From positions 434,001-498,000 of the forward strand of contig JACEUU010000003.1 of assembly GCA_024998755.1 (NCBI GenBank): DNA of 64,000 bases. The letters are read 5' to 3'. The DNA is from Vampirovibrio sp. (lineage in GTDB: Bacteria; Cyanobacteriota; Vampirovibrionia; Vampirovibrionales; JAJTHC01). Below are positions 38,615 to 49,968 of the stretch, piece after piece. The notes under the pieces were generated by a model. It did no database searches, had not been told where the DNA came from, and was given only the letters and a program-made list of their open reading frames with translations. The position numbers were made by a program, and so were the translations under genes. How positions within the stretch are numbered: the first letter of the stretch is position 1; each line of letters begins with the position of its first letter.

Positions 38615-39891
38615 AAAAAAGTGCCGCTTTTTTAATGGCTGCCACGTTAATTTTACTAGGCTTTTTGATGGGCAAAGGGTGTTCTTCTTCACAGAACATG
38701 CCTATTCCTGCCAAAACCGTCAAGCAACCACTGTCTCAAACCGTAGACGCCTCTGATACGAGCGATACCATTACGCTTAATCCGAAAGCACTTAGCACGG
38801 CTAAGTTTGAATTATTAACCATTCAAGCCCAACCCCAAGGCGAAGCATTGCTAACCACGGGCGATATTCAACCCGATGATAATAAGGTCTTCCATATCAA
38901 TTCCTTTGTGGGGGGGCGGGTTAAACAGGAATCTGTTTTGCTTGGCGATTTTGTAACCGCAGGGCAAACCATGGCAATTATTCAAAACTTAGAAGTGGCT
39001 AAAATTCAAGCCACTTACATTCATGAATCTCATCTCAATGAAATAGAAGTGGCACAAGCCAAAACCCGCTTGGCTTTGGCTCAAAAAACGTTGGAACGAG
39101 AACGCCGGTTGTTGGCGGAAGGTATTTCCCCTCGGAAAGATTATTATCAAGCCCAAACGGATGCCGCCATTGCAGCTACGACGCTTCAAGGGGCAAGGGA
39201 ACACGCCATTCATATTCGTTCAGAAGCTCAAGCGTTACTTTCTGCTTATGGTAGTGGGCTCAATACGGGTCATACTGAAACCATTCAAACCAATGCGGTT
39301 ATTAAAGCCCCTCGTTCTGGGGTTATTTTGAAGAAAGCCATTACGGTGGGGGATATGGTAACGCCGGATATGGTGTTGTATGAAGTGGCAGATTTATCTA
39401 CCGTGTGGTTAAATATCGCTATTTACCCGAAAGATTATACTACTGTGCATTTGAGGCAAGTGGTTACGTTTACTTCAGATACGTTACCCAACACCCCGTT
39501 TACGGGTAGAATAGACTATTTGCCCCCTACTACCAGTACGCCTCAAAGCCCTACTTTTACAGCAAGAGCTTTTCTTAAAAACCCGAAAGGGTTGCTGAAA
39601 ACGGGAATGTTTGGGCAAGTGAAAGTGCAATTAGCCCCTGTACTGAACCAAGCTACCCAACCCTTTGTACCTGAACGAACCATTCAACAACTAGGGACAG
39701 AAATGGTGGTATTTAAAGTGGTAGCCCCTAGTCAATATCGTAAGCAAGTGGTAAAACTGGGCAAAAAACTGACCGATGGCTATCTGGTGGAACAGGGTAT
39801 TCAAGCCGGCGAACAAGTGGTTGGCGAAGGTAGCTTTATATTGAAAGCTGAACTATTGAAACGCCAAGCAGCCTTGCCTGAAGGAGGCTAA
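38611..39891 (+). CDS. Efflux RND periplasmic adaptor (CzcB/CusB type)
   Basis: The 426-residue membrane-fusion protein links the RND pump to the outer channel. It has an N-terminal hydrophobic segment ending in a cysteine (MGKGCSSS), which may be lipidated although the lipobox is imperfect, then the barrel-sandwich hybrid (GGRVKQESVLLGDFVTAGQ), a helical hairpin (residues ~145-210), and the second lipoyl half IKAPRSGVILKKAITVGDMV. It starts at the ATGA overlap with the channel gene and ends directly before the pump start. Confidence 0.92.
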   Translation: MKKSAAFLMAATLILLGFLMGKGCSSSQNMPIPAKTVKQPLSQTVDASDTSDTITLNPKALSTAKFELLTIQAQPQGEALLTTGDIQPDDNKVFHINSFVGGRVKQESVLLGDFVTAGQTMAIIQNLEVAKIQATYIHESHLNEIEVAQAKTRLALAQKTLERERRLLAEGISPRKDYYQAQTDAAIAATTLQGAREHAIHIRSEAQALLSAYGSGLNTGHTETIQTNAVIKAPRSGVILKKAITVGDMVTPDMVLYEVADLSTVWLNIAIYPKDYTTVHLRQVVTFTSDTLPNTPFTGRIDYLPPTTSTPQSPTFTARAFLKNPKGLLKTGMFGQVKVQLAPVLNQATQPFVPERTIQQLGTEMVVFKVVAPSQYRKQVVKLGKKLTDGYLVEQGIQAGEQVVGEGSFILKAELLKRQAALPEGG

Positions 39892-42800
39892 GTGGAACGC
39901 TTACTTTTGGCATTAACCAAACAACGGGTGTTGGTTTTAGTTTTTTTTACGCTGTGTATTATTGGCGGATTAGTTGCCTTTCAAAGTGTACCCATTGATG
40001 CCTTTCCTGATTTAACCAACAATCAAGTGCAAGTGTTAACTGAAACGGCAGGGATGGCTCCCGTTGAAACGGAAGAATTAGTAACCATTCCCATAGAAGC
40101 GTTGATGAATGGGTTGCCTCGGGTACAGCAGGTGAGGTCTATTTCAAAATTTGGGCTTTCAGTCGTAACCATTGTGTTTGAAGATGGGGTAGATACTTAT
40201 TTTGCACGCCAATTGGTTAATGAGCGTGTACAAACGGCCAGAAGTCGGCTTCCTTCAGGTATAGCACCAGAACTCGGTCCGATTTCTACAGGCATGGGTG
40301 AATTGTACCAATATGTGGTGGAAGGTAAGGGTTATAGCCCCATGCAACTGAAAACTTTGCATGATTGGGACATTAAATATCAGCTTCGTACCGTACCGGG
40401 GGTGAATGAAGTGAACACTTGGGGCGGGTTTACGCAAGAATACACGGTAACCATTTCACCCGATAAGTTATTACAATACCGGTTAACCTTAAAAGAGTTG
40501 TTTGACGCATTAGCCAACAATAACGCCAATTTTTCTGGCGGGCTAATTGAACATAACGACCAGCAATATATTGTTCGGGGGCTAGGGCGGGTGAATAGCT
40601 TGGCTGATATTGGTAATATCATCGTCAAACAAAACGGCAGAACTCCTATTTTGGTCAGCACCATTGCGGATGTTTCTTTGGGTACGGCTTTACGGCAAGG
40701 GGCTGTAACAAAAGACGGGCAAGGCGAAGTGGTAACCGGAATGGTGATGATGTTAAAAGGCGAAAATAGTCGGAACGTCATCAACAGGGTGAAAGAAAAA
40801 ATTGAGGGGCTTCATCATAGTTTGCCACAAGGCGTTGAAATTAAACCTTTCTACGACCAAACCCATTTGGTGGAACAAACCTTGCATACGGTGCAATCTA
40901 ACCTAGTAGAAGGCGGGCTACTGGTTATTACCATTCTATTGCTCATGCTAGGCAATTTACGAGCTGCTTTGATTGTGGCTGTTACCATTCCGCTTTCACT
41001 CATGTTTTCGTTTATGGGGATGAAAGCATTGGGTATTACCGCCAACATCATGAGCTTGGGTGCGTTGGACTTTGGCATGATAGTAGATGGGGCGATTGTA
41101 ATGGTGGAAAACACCCTGCGTAAATTGGCCCATCCCCCTAAAAATGCCCCAGCAGATATCGAGCCGTGCAAGCGGTCTAGCCAAAGAATTATTATTAACC
41201 AATCCCTACAAGAAATGGCGAAACCTATTTTATTTGGCGTGTTGATTATAGCGGTGGTTTATATGCCCATTTTAGCCCTAGAAGGGATGGAATATAAATT
41301 GTTTTCCCCTATGGTGTTTACCGTTATTTTTGCGTTGTTGGGGTCGTTACTGGTGGCGTTACTATTAGTACCAGTGCTTTGTAGCTTTTTCTTGCGGGGT
41401 AATATTGTTGAAAAACCCAACAAACTGGTAGAAAGTGTTCGTAAGCCATACCAACGGCTACTAAATTGGGCGTTTGCTCATCAAAAAAAGACCCTTTTAA
41501 CAGCATCGCTTATTTTTATACTTTCAATGGCATCGATTCCCTTTTTAGGTACAGAATTTGTACCCAAGTTGGATGAAGGCGATTTTATCGTCAATAGTAT
41601 TGGGCTACCCAGTGTTTCCTTGGGACAAACGGCAAAAACAACCACGCAAATTGAACAATTGCTCCTGCAATATCCTGAAGTAAAAACCGCCGTTTCCAAG
41701 ATTGGAAGACCCGATTTAGCCACAGACCCTATGAGCCCCAACGCTGCAGATACTTATGTAACCCTCAACCCCCCTTCACAATGGAGAGCCGGTGTTACCA
41801 AAGCGTCTTTATTAGCGGGTATTCGTCAAGCGTTGCCTGAAGCTGTGTTAGGGGTTGATTTCAACCTCACACAACCCGTGGAAATGCGAGTTAACGAACT
41901 GGTTTCAGGTATTCGGGCGGATTTAGCGATTAAATTGTTCGGTGATGATATGAGAATCCTCATTGCGAAGGCAGGGGAAATTGAACGAGTGATGCAGACC
42001 ATTGAAGGGCAGGCGGACTTGCAGACAGAAAAACTTTCGGGTAGCGGGCAATTGCTGATTACCCCTGACAGATCAAAAATGGCTAGGTACGGTGTCTCTA
42101 TGTCAGATATCCGCACCTTGGTGGAAACCGCCATTACGGGTACCCCTGTTTCTGAAGTGTTAAAGGGAAAACAACGGTTTGCGTTACGGGTTAAATTTCC
42201 CCAAGGTAATCAGGTTTCCCCTGATAGGGTGGGTCAGTTCTTGATTGAAACCACTACAGGACAACGTATTTCGCTGAATCAAGTGGCTTCCATTGAGGTA
42301 GGCGAAAGTGTGGAAGTGGTCAACCGAGAGTTGGGGCAACGGCGTATTATTATTCAAATGAATGTTAAAAATAGAGATGTGGGGTCGTTTGTAGCGGAAG
42401 GCAAACGTAAAATTGCTGAACAGGTGGTATTACCTGCTGGGTATACGTTGGATTGGGGCGGTCAATTTGAAAATCAACAACGGGCGATGGGTAAACTGGC
42501 TTTAGCGATACCCTTAGCCATTTTAGTGATTTTTGGGTTGCTTATGGCAACGTTTTCTAAATTGAAGCACGCTTTGTTGGTTATTTTAAATGTGCCCTTT
42601 GCGTTAATTGGGGGTATTCTAGGGCTTTGGATAGGCGGGCTTTATTTAAGTGTGCCAGCTTTGGTCGGCTTTATTGCTTTGTTTGGGGTGGCTATTTTGA
42701 ATGGCTTAGTGTTGGTTTCCACTATTAATGGTTTGCGTCAAACCGAAGGCTTACCCTTGGAAGAGGCGATTGCTCAAGGGGCTGAAATGCGGTTGCGTCC

Positions 42801-42993
42801 TGTGTTGATGACCGCCTTGGTGGCTGGTTTGGGCTTTATGCCGATGGCTCTTTCAACAGGTTCTGGGGCGGAAGTGCAGAAGCCCTTGGCGATTGTGGTG
42901 ATTGGTGGGTTGATTACTTCCACCGTGCTGACGTTGGTTTTGTTGCCCGTGCTTTATCGGTGGATTAGTTTTACGGAAGAGACGGACAGTTAA
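39892..42993 (+). CDS. Heavy-metal RND efflux pump (CzcA/CusA family)
   Basis: The 1033-residue inner-membrane pump exports metal ions with proton antiport. RND layout is clear: helix 1 (LVFFTLCIIGGLVAFQSVPI), porter domain, helix-4 motif ALDFGMIVDGAIVMVEN, second half beginning near KKTLLTASLIFILSMASIPF. The DFGxxxDGxxxxVEN form is that of the divalent-cation (Zn/Co/Cd/Ni) pumps; Cu/Ag pumps have AIGAMVDAAIVMIEN there. The start is a GTG at 39892 directly after the adaptor stop. No metal regulator is adjacent. Confidence 0.93.
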   Translation: MERLLLALTKQRVLVLVFFTLCIIGGLVAFQSVPIDAFPDLTNNQVQVLTETAGMAPVETEELVTIPIEALMNGLPRVQQVRSISKFGLSVVTIVFEDGVDTYFARQLVNERVQTARSRLPSGIAPELGPISTGMGELYQYVVEGKGYSPMQLKTLHDWDIKYQLRTVPGVNEVNTWGGFTQEYTVTISPDKLLQYRLTLKELFDALANNNANFSGGLIEHNDQQYIVRGLGRVNSLADIGNIIVKQNGRTPILVSTIADVSLGTALRQGAVTKDGQGEVVTGMVMMLKGENSRNVINRVKEKIEGLHHSLPQGVEIKPFYDQTHLVEQTLHTVQSNLVEGGLLVITILLLMLGNLRAALIVAVTIPLSLMFSFMGMKALGITANIMSLGALDFGMIVDGAIVMVENTLRKLAHPPKNAPADIEPCKRSSQRIIINQSLQEMAKPILFGVLIIAVVYMPILALEGMEYKLFSPMVFTVIFALLGSLLVALLLVPVLCSFFLRGNIVEKPNKLVESVRKPYQRLLNWAFAHQKKTLLTASLIFILSMASIPFLGTEFVPKLDEGDFIVNSIGLPSVSLGQTAKTTTQIEQLLLQYPEVKTAVSKIGRPDLATDPMSPNAADTYVTLNPPSQWRAGVTKASLLAGIRQALPEAVLGVDFNLTQPVEMRVNELVSGIRADLAIKLFGDDMRILIAKAGEIERVMQTIEGQADLQTEKLSGSGQLLITPDRSKMARYGVSMSDIRTLVETAITGTPVSEVLKGKQRFALRVKFPQGNQVSPDRVGQFLIETTTGQRISLNQVASIEVGESVEVVNRELGQRRIIIQMNVKNRDVGSFVAEGKRKIAEQVVLPAGYTLDWGGQFENQQRAMGKLALAIPLAILVIFGLLMATFSKLKHALLVILNVPFALIGGILGLWIGGLYLSVPALVGFIALFGVAILNGLVLVSTINGLRQTEGLPLEEAIAQGAEMRLRPVLMTALVAGLGFMPMALSTGSGAEVQKPLAIVVIGGLITSTVLTLVLLPVLYRWISFTEETDS

Positions 42994-43090
42994 AATCCTA
43001 ACAAACGTTTAATTTTATGGCATGGTTACGGATGTTAAAATAAATATGGTACAAGATTGTTTACTTTTAACTAAAAGGAAATTATTTAGC

Positions 43091-43360
43091 ATGACTAACG
43101 TAGAAATTTATACTTGGGCAACTTGCCCCTTCTGCAACAAGGCTAAGGCTTTATTAACCAAAAAAGGGGTTGCTTTCACTGAACACAAAGTGGATGGTGA
43201 TGAAGTTGCCAGAGATGCGATGGCTGCTAGGGGTAAGGATGGTAAGCGGTCTGTGCCACAAGTTTATATTAATAACCAGCATATTGGTGGGTGCGATGCG
43301 ATTCATGCTTTAGATGCTGAAGGTAAGCTGGATGGCTTGCTGATGGATGTTCACGCTTAA
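43091..43360 (+). CDS. grxC: Glutaredoxin (Grx3/GrxC type)
   Basis: The 89-residue protein is a dithiol glutaredoxin: active site CPFC at residues ~13-16 in YTWATCPFCNKAKALL, TVP-type loop RSVPQVYINNQHIGG and CDAIHALD. The ATG at 43091 has AAAGGA 11 bases upstream; 23 upstream codons are rejected. It lies 97 bases after the RND pump, possibly on its own promoter. Confidence 0.92.
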   Translation: MTNVEIYTWATCPFCNKAKALLTKKGVAFTEHKVDGDEVARDAMAARGKDGKRSVPQVYINNQHIGGCDAIHALDAEGKLDGLLMDVHA

Positions 43361-43471
43361 TTTTTAATGATTCGGCGGATTTTCGAAAAATTAAGTCAAC
43401 TGAAAGTACCGCGGTAGCTAACCCCTTTTTGAACACGTCTTACGTAAATCCGTCGTTTCTTTTTTCTACGT

Positions 43472-44029
43472 TTACTGGTCTGAAGGGGTATCACCTTGGA
43501 ATTTGAAATCGCTGGCTTTAATATTTGCTAAGAAGTCTTTAAAGGCTTCCGCTTCCTGTTCATCACGTTCATTATCAGTAGAAACCGTCCCTTCAGACAT
43601 AACTGAAGGAGCTGCATAAATTTTCTTTTTCATCCGTAATGCCAAAGCCACCGCATCCGAAGGACGAGAATCTAGCTCAATCACAGCATCCGTTTCTTTG
43701 TTTTGCACAATAAGCGTAGCGTAATAAGTATCTTCTTCCATGTGGTTAATTTCCACCCGAACCAACTGATAGCCCAATTGCTTGACCAGCTGATGCATCA
43801 AATCATGCGTCATCGGTCTAGAAGATTCTATCCCTTCCAGTTGGCGAATAATCGCACTAGCTTCAGCCGTACCAATCCAAATAGGTAGGGCTCGTCGTTT
43901 ATCAACATCCTGCAACACCACAATGGGTGTGCCTGTTCGGGTATCTAACGCAATACCCATAACATTGAGTTCAATCAAGGCATCTGGGTCAAGGTGGTTA
44001 GAATCATTATCAAATGATGGCATCATCAT
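43472..44029 (-). CDS. Bifunctional nuclease-domain (BFN, DUF151) protein
   Basis: The 185-residue product has the BFN fold: MGIALDTRTGTPIVVLQDVD, LPIWIGTAEASAIIRQLEG, THDLMHQLVKQLGYQLVRVE, and ELDSRPSDAVALALRMKKKI. Homologues are widespread in Cyanobacteria and Thermotoga; nuclease activity is reported for plant members but the bacterial role is unclear. An acidic C-terminal tail follows. It begins with three ATGs at 44029 with AAGGAG about 10 bases upstream. Confidence 0.88.
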   Translation of the reverse strand: MMMPSFDNDSNHLDPDALIELNVMGIALDTRTGTPIVVLQDVDKRRALPIWIGTAEASAIIRQLEGIESSRPMTHDLMHQLVKQLGYQLVRVEINHMEEDTYYATLIVQNKETDAVIELDSRPSDAVALALRMKKKIYAAPSVMSEGTVSTDNERDEQEAEAFKDFLANIKASDFKFQGDTPSDQ

Positions 44030-44057
44030 GAAGGGGAAGCTCCTTTTTTTCCGAATC

Positions 44058-44203
44058 ATACCAATTTTAAATGGGAATAGCGTTAGATGGATACTAGGCA
44101 CTGGCAAGTAAAAAACCGAAGGCGTACACAGACGTACGTTGAGGATTTTTTGCTTGACGGTAACAACGTAGACGCTGACGATATTTCTATTTGAAATTGG
44201 TAT
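44058..44203 (+). repeat. MITE-like inverted-repeat element, family A, copy 4
   Basis: A 146-bp element begins ATACCAATTTTAAAT and ends ATTTGAAATTGGTAT (15-bp terminal inverted repeats, one mismatch). Inside are GTTAGATGG, ACTAGGCACT, GACGTACGTTGAGGATTTTT and GTAACAACGTAGACGCTGAC, shared with copies at 55606, 56921 and 62555. It is the most diverged copy. Confidence 0.85.
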
Positions 44204-44300
44204 CAGGCAGTAGGCAAAATAATATGTTTGTTTCTACATTATACAGCAAATTGCAGTACATACACTTCCCCTATGCAACCCAAATAGACGAAAAATGATA

Positions 44301-45851
44301 TTAAGCGTTAGGGGTTGTTCCGTTAGAAACAGGCGGTGTTGCAGAAGGTGTTTCTTCTGGCGATGATTTATCCGTGGTAGAAGACTTCTTTTTCTTACTT
44401 AGCTCCCACGGAAACCAGTCATTCAACCACTGGGCGGGGGGGAATAACGTAACCTGTTTCTTGTCTTTCACCACCCAGGTAACGGGGTCTTCTTCATCTA
44501 AAGTTAGCAATACTTCCCCTTGAAGTACGCCATTTTGCAATTTATGCATTAAATACCGTTGTTTGGGTAACAGCACTAACTTACGAACTTCGCCCGCTTG
44601 TAAGGGTGGAAAAATTTCTTTCGTAACAGAACAAAGCAGTTGATTATTAGAACTAAGCACTATTTTCACCTTTAAATAAGGGACACTAACACCCGAATGG
44701 TTTGCCACGGTTAACATCACTTTGGGTTCCCATTCAGTGGTTTCAGCATCTTCAGCTGTTCGTTCAATTGCTTGTATTGCTACACTAACTCGTTGCCCAG
44801 CAGGCTGGTGTTGCTTGATGGTTTGTTTTACCGCTAGTGCTTCTGCTTCTAACGTTCTACTCAGCGTGAAATGACCCGCCAATTGGGCTTGTTGGGTTGC
44901 AACATCTAACTGTTCGAGCAATTTTAACCCCACTACTTGCGGTTGTGCTTGAAATGCTTGCCGATAAGCCTGCAAGGCAGCAGCGGGATTTTTCACTTCA
45001 TGCTCATAAATGGCAGCTTTAGCTAATAATAATTTATAACTGTAATGCTTTCGCAAAGCCGTTTCAATAAAGGCTAACCGCTCTTCAGGGGAAGCTTTAC
45101 GTTCTTCTAAGCCAGTATAGGCAACCTGTAACCCCTTAGCCAACCACGCTTGCGTTTCTTCTTCTTGCTTGTAACGTCCCACAAAATCTAACGCTTGCCC
45201 CCAGTGGGTAATGGCTTCTTCCAAGTGCTTCTGTTCAAACGCATCTTGCCCCCATTGCTGGTAAAGCACCCATAGGGCTTCTTTTAATTCTAAATTTTTT
45301 GATTGGCGTTCATACCCAGACATCAAGGTTTTTTCAGCTTCTTTCCACCGTTTTTTAATCATACTTAGCTTGGCGGAAGCAATTGAAACGAGGGCATCTT
45401 GGTCTTTCGTTCTTAAAGAAGGTGCAATGTTCAGTTTAATTGCCATAGCCGTTTCAAATTCATGTTCTGCCTGTTCCAATTCGCCCAATTCCAACAATAC
45501 CTGCCCTAGGCGTAAATGGGCTTCGTAATGCCCAGAATCCTGCTGGATAATTTTTTTGAAATTATCCGCTGCCCAAGCGACTTTACCTTCTTTCATTAAT
45601 TGTTTGCCTTTGGCTAATAAATCTGCGTGGTTGGTATAATCCAATAACAACGCTCCTGAAAACAGCATACCGGCTAATAATAACGCCGCCATAACGGTTA
45701 CCAACGCCTGCAATTGCGGATTTAACCCATATTGTCGCCAAGAATTCGCTTTGTTACGCCCACCCCTAGCAGTAAGCCCCATAAGCCAAGTGGAAAAAGC
45801 TGTAAAAACCGAGCTGTTTCGCCGATTTCTTTTCATTATCATCATCATCAC
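44301..45851 (-). CDS. Membrane-anchored TPR protein
   Basis: The 516-residue product has a basic N-terminal tail, one membrane helix at about residues 50-71 (LVTVMAALLLAGMLFSGALL), then TPR repeats (NFKKIIQQDSGHYEAHLRLG, VLLELGELEQAEHEFETAMA and others to about 330), then a beta-rich domain (residues ~355-480) and a Ser/Pro/Lys tail. The function is unknown. It starts with four ATGs followed by ATT ATG. It is downstream of the WecA-like gene, 31 bases away, and may be cotranscribed with glyA and that gene. Confidence 0.82.
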   Translation of the reverse strand: MMMMIMKRNRRNSSVFTAFSTWLMGLTARGGRNKANSWRQYGLNPQLQALVTVMAALLLAGMLFSGALLLDYTNHADLLAKGKQLMKEGKVAWAADNFKKIIQQDSGHYEAHLRLGQVLLELGELEQAEHEFETAMAIKLNIAPSLRTKDQDALVSIASAKLSMIKKRWKEAEKTLMSGYERQSKNLELKEALWVLYQQWGQDAFEQKHLEEAITHWGQALDFVGRYKQEEETQAWLAKGLQVAYTGLEERKASPEERLAFIETALRKHYSYKLLLAKAAIYEHEVKNPAAALQAYRQAFQAQPQVVGLKLLEQLDVATQQAQLAGHFTLSRTLEAEALAVKQTIKQHQPAGQRVSVAIQAIERTAEDAETTEWEPKVMLTVANHSGVSVPYLKVKIVLSSNNQLLCSVTKEIFPPLQAGEVRKLVLLPKQRYLMHKLQNGVLQGEVLLTLDEEDPVTWVVKDKKQVTLFPPAQWLNDWFPWELSKKKKSSTTDKSSPEETPSATPPVSNGTTPNA

Positions 45852-45882
45852 CGATTATTCCAAGCCCCAGCTTTTTCGTTGT

Positions 45883-47019
45883 TTATAAAGATGGTTCATC
45901 AGCATCAGCGGTCGGCTGTTGAACTTCATCTTCTGTTGTAACAGGGGTTGCTGGCTTTAGGCGTAAGTCATTCATTCTAAGTAAGGCTAACAGGGCAATG
46001 GTTAGTAAAATAACGCCACCCACCATTTTCAAATAAAACCAATCAGACCGCACATAATGCGAAACTAACAATCCCGAAAAGATGCACACCAAATAAAATG
46101 CAAACACTGTTTTTCGTTGAGAAAGCCCTGCTTTTAATAACCGATGATGCAAGTGGTCGCCATCGGCTACAAACGGGTTTTTCCCCCGTAATAGTCTTCT
46201 TAGGGTGGAATAAGTAATATCTAACACCGGTACGCAAAGCACTATCATGGGGGTTAGCATCACTACCGTATACGTTTTTAAAACGCCCACAACACCCAAG
46301 CAAGCTAACGTAAAGCCAATAAACAACGCCCCGCTATCCCCCATGAAAATTTTAGCAGGATTCGTGTTGTAAATAAGGAAACCCAAGCAAGCCCCCGCCA
46401 GTAAAGCAGCCAATAATGCAGCTTGAGGTTGCCCCGTAAACAAGGCTACAACCACCATTGTAAGAGAAGATAAAACGCCCACCCCGCCAGCTAGCCCGTC
46501 AATGCCATCAATAAAATTAACCGCATTGGAAATGCCCACTAACCACAATACTGTAACCGGAAAGCTTAACGCATTAAGTACTAACAGCATAGAACCCGGT
46601 AAGTCTAACGCATCGACGGAAACGCCCATGCCAAAGGCTACAATAGAAGCCAAAAATTGACCCGCTAACTTCACATAAGGCGATAAATTGACTAAATCAT
46701 CCAGCAAGCCCAGCAGAAACATTAGCGTTCCGCCCGCAATTAAGCCTAAATTTCCGCGGGTAAAAATTAAATCCGTCAGTTGCCCTAAAGCCCCCAAACA
46801 ACCCAATGCCACTAAAAAACTAACGAAAATGGCTACTCCTCCCAGTCGAGGAATCGGTTGCGAATGGATTTTGCGTTCGCCCGGTGCGTCTAACAAGTCT
46901 GCTTTTAGGGCATAATGCCGAACCACAGGCACTAACACCAAAGAAGAAACCAAGGCAATAGCAAAGCCTAAGCCTAGTTGCAACGGAGGAATGGAAGGGG
47001 CTAATGAAATATTAGACAC
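45883..47019 (-). CDS. UDP-GlcNAc:undecaprenyl-phosphate transferase (WecA/TagO/MraY family)
   Basis: The 378-residue polytopic protein transfers a sugar-1-phosphate onto undecaprenyl phosphate, the first step of many envelope polymers. Motifs are [32 protein letters not shown] (catalytic Asp), [12 protein letters not shown] and the cytoplasmic histidine loop [13 protein letters not shown]. This matches WecA/TagO rather than MraY. The start is GTG at 47019, overlapping the glyA stop by eight bases. Confidence 0.92.
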   Translation of the reverse strand: MSNISLAPSIPPLQLGLGFAIALVSSLVLVPVVRHYALKADLLDAPGERKIHSQPIPRLGGVAIFVSFLVALGCLGALGQLTDLIFTRGNLGLIAGGTLMFLLGLLDDLVNLSPYVKLAGQFLASIVAFGMGVSVDALDLPGSMLLVLNALSFPVTVLWLVGISNAVNFIDGIDGLAGGVGVLSSLTMVVVALFTGQPQAALLAALLAGACLGFLIYNTNPAKIFMGDSGALFIGFTLACLGVVGVLKTYTVVMLTPMIVLCVPVLDITYSTLRRLLRGKNPFVADGDHLHHRLLKAGLSQRKTVFAFYLVCIFSGLLVSHYVRSDWFYLKMVGGVILLTIALLALLRMNDLRLKPATPVTTEDEVQQPTADADEPSL

Positions 47020-48307
47020 AAGTAGCCGCCTCTTTTACAGGGCAACCATAATGGGCTGGTAATTCAGGGTAAAGTGGGAAATTCGCCCCTAAAGCTTCTA
47101 CCGCTTGGCGGAGGGGGGCTAACGGTTGAGAAGGGTTTAAAATGGCACTAGCAATTAAGCCACCCAAGGTTTTCATGGCTGTTTCATCAAACCCACGAGT
47201 TGTTAAAGCCGGCGTACCTAAGCGGATACCACTGGTTACAAACGGGCTTCTAGGGTCGTTAGGAATGGTATTTTTGTTGGCGGTAATACCAATTTCTTCT
47301 AACAACGCCTGACCTTCTTTTCCGCTAATGTTATTAGCAGTTAAATCAATCACCAACAAGTGCGTATCCGTTCCGCCTGTGGTTAATTGTAAGCCAGCGT
47401 CCGTTAAAGCGGTGGCTAAGGCTTGGGCATTGAGCCTAACTTGTTTGGCATACTGCTTAAATGAAGGCGATAATGCTTCTTTAAACGCAACCGCTTTAGC
47501 CGCAATAACGTGCATTAAAGGCCCGCCTTGAATACCCGGAAACGTGGCTTTATCAATCGCTTTAGCGAAGCTTTCATCTGCCGCCATGAGAATGCCCCCC
47601 CGAGGGCCTCGTAATGTTTTGTGGGTGGTAGTGGTTACCAAGTGGCAATGCGGAAACGGGCTAGGATGTTCACCTGCCACAACTAAGCCAGCAATATGGG
47701 CAATATCTGCCAATAGAACAGCACCTACTTCGTCGGCTATCGCACGAAAGGCTTGAAAATCTATCACCCGAGGGTAAGCACTCGCCCCGCAAATAATCAT
47801 TTTCGGTTTATTAGCAAGGGCTAAGGCACGGATGTTTTCATAATTGAGGCGTTTTGTTTCAGCATCTACCCCGTAAGAAACGATGTTAAAATAAAGCCCC
47901 GAAAAATTAACGGGCGAACCATGCGTTAAATGCCCACCGTGCGATAAATCCATCCCCATGATGGTATCGCCCGCTTGCAAGCCTGCGGCTAAATAAGCCG
48001 CCATATTGGCTTGAGCCCCACTATGAGCCTGTACATTAACATGGTAAGCCCCAAACAACTGCTTGGCTCGTTCAATGGCTAATTGCTCGGCTTTATCGAC
48101 TGTTTCACATCCACCATAGTACCGTTTTTCAGGCACACCTTCAGCATATTTATTGGTTAAAACCGTACCGGCAGCTTCCATAACGGCTAAGCTAGTGAAG
48201 TTTTCACTGGCAATCATTTCTAAGGTCGATTGTTGACGGTGTAGTTCTGCTAAGGTAATTTGATAAATTTCAGGGTCAACTTGGGCGAGGTGTGAAAGTT
48301 GGTGCAT
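47012..48307 (-). CDS. glyA: Serine hydroxymethyltransferase
   Basis: GlyA is a PLP enzyme that makes glycine and methylene-THF from serine. The 431-residue product has [35 protein letters not shown], and the PLP lysine in [14 protein letters not shown]. The ATG at 48307 is chosen; 22 further codons upstream start with another ATG (48373) but are Lys/Pro-rich and not conserved. It leads the minus-strand group with the WecA-like and TPR genes. Confidence 0.95.
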   Translation of the reverse strand: MHQLSHLAQVDPEIYQITLAELHRQQSTLEMIASENFTSLAVMEAAGTVLTNKYAEGVPEKRYYGGCETVDKAEQLAIERAKQLFGAYHVNVQAHSGAQANMAAYLAAGLQAGDTIMGMDLSHGGHLTHGSPVNFSGLYFNIVSYGVDAETKRLNYENIRALALANKPKMIICGASAYPRVIDFQAFRAIADEVGAVLLADIAHIAGLVVAGEHPSPFPHCHLVTTTTHKTLRGPRGGILMAADESFAKAIDKATFPGIQGGPLMHVIAAKAVAFKEALSPSFKQYAKQVRLNAQALATALTDAGLQLTTGGTDTHLLVIDLTANNISGKEGQALLEEIGITANKNTIPNDPRSPFVTSGIRLGTPALTTRGFDETAMKTLGGLIASAILNPSQPLAPLRQAVEALGANFPLYPELPAHYGCPVKEAATCV

Positions 48308-48510
48308 GAGATAGGGGGAGTCCTTCTTTTTGGGTTTTAAGTGCCGTTTAGGGGAACAATTAAAGTCATTCATAATTTTACCCTTATTTTAACACAACCC
48401 CACTTGAGAGTACAAACCCACCATGCAATTATTAACACCTGACGTTTTTTATTTTATGAATACGGACGGGTTAATCGTTTCGGCCTGGGGCTGGTTTGTC
48501 AGCATCTGTG

Positions 48511-49612
<1,102 letters not shown>

Positions 49613-49968
49613 CAACACATAAGGGGACTGCGGTTGGGTTACCCCAACACGAACACCCCCCGCAAATTCAAGGGGGCTCCACGCCCCCTTAAAAAACCCC
49701 TCTCAAGGGTTGATTGGTTCCTACTCACGTTGGCAATAGGCTTGAGCGGAAGCTAGAGGCTCCCTAAATGCTCTGCTTCGCTTCGCTTGCACCAGCCTAT
49801 TGCCAACTGGGTATGGTTTGAAGCTAAAAATTTTAGTTAAAGGCTAGCAAAAATTGAACGTTCCGATTTTTGTCAGGTGTTAAACTGGGGCTTTCTATTA
49901 ATACCAATTATCGTTTTCTTGTATTAAACTAACTGTAACCTTAGTCAATCAACACGGACTTAAATTTT

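Noticed and set aside
47288-47300. AATACCAATTTCTTC in glyA, similar to the end of family A
   Set aside because: It encodes a conserved part of glyA and has no second end or core nearby.
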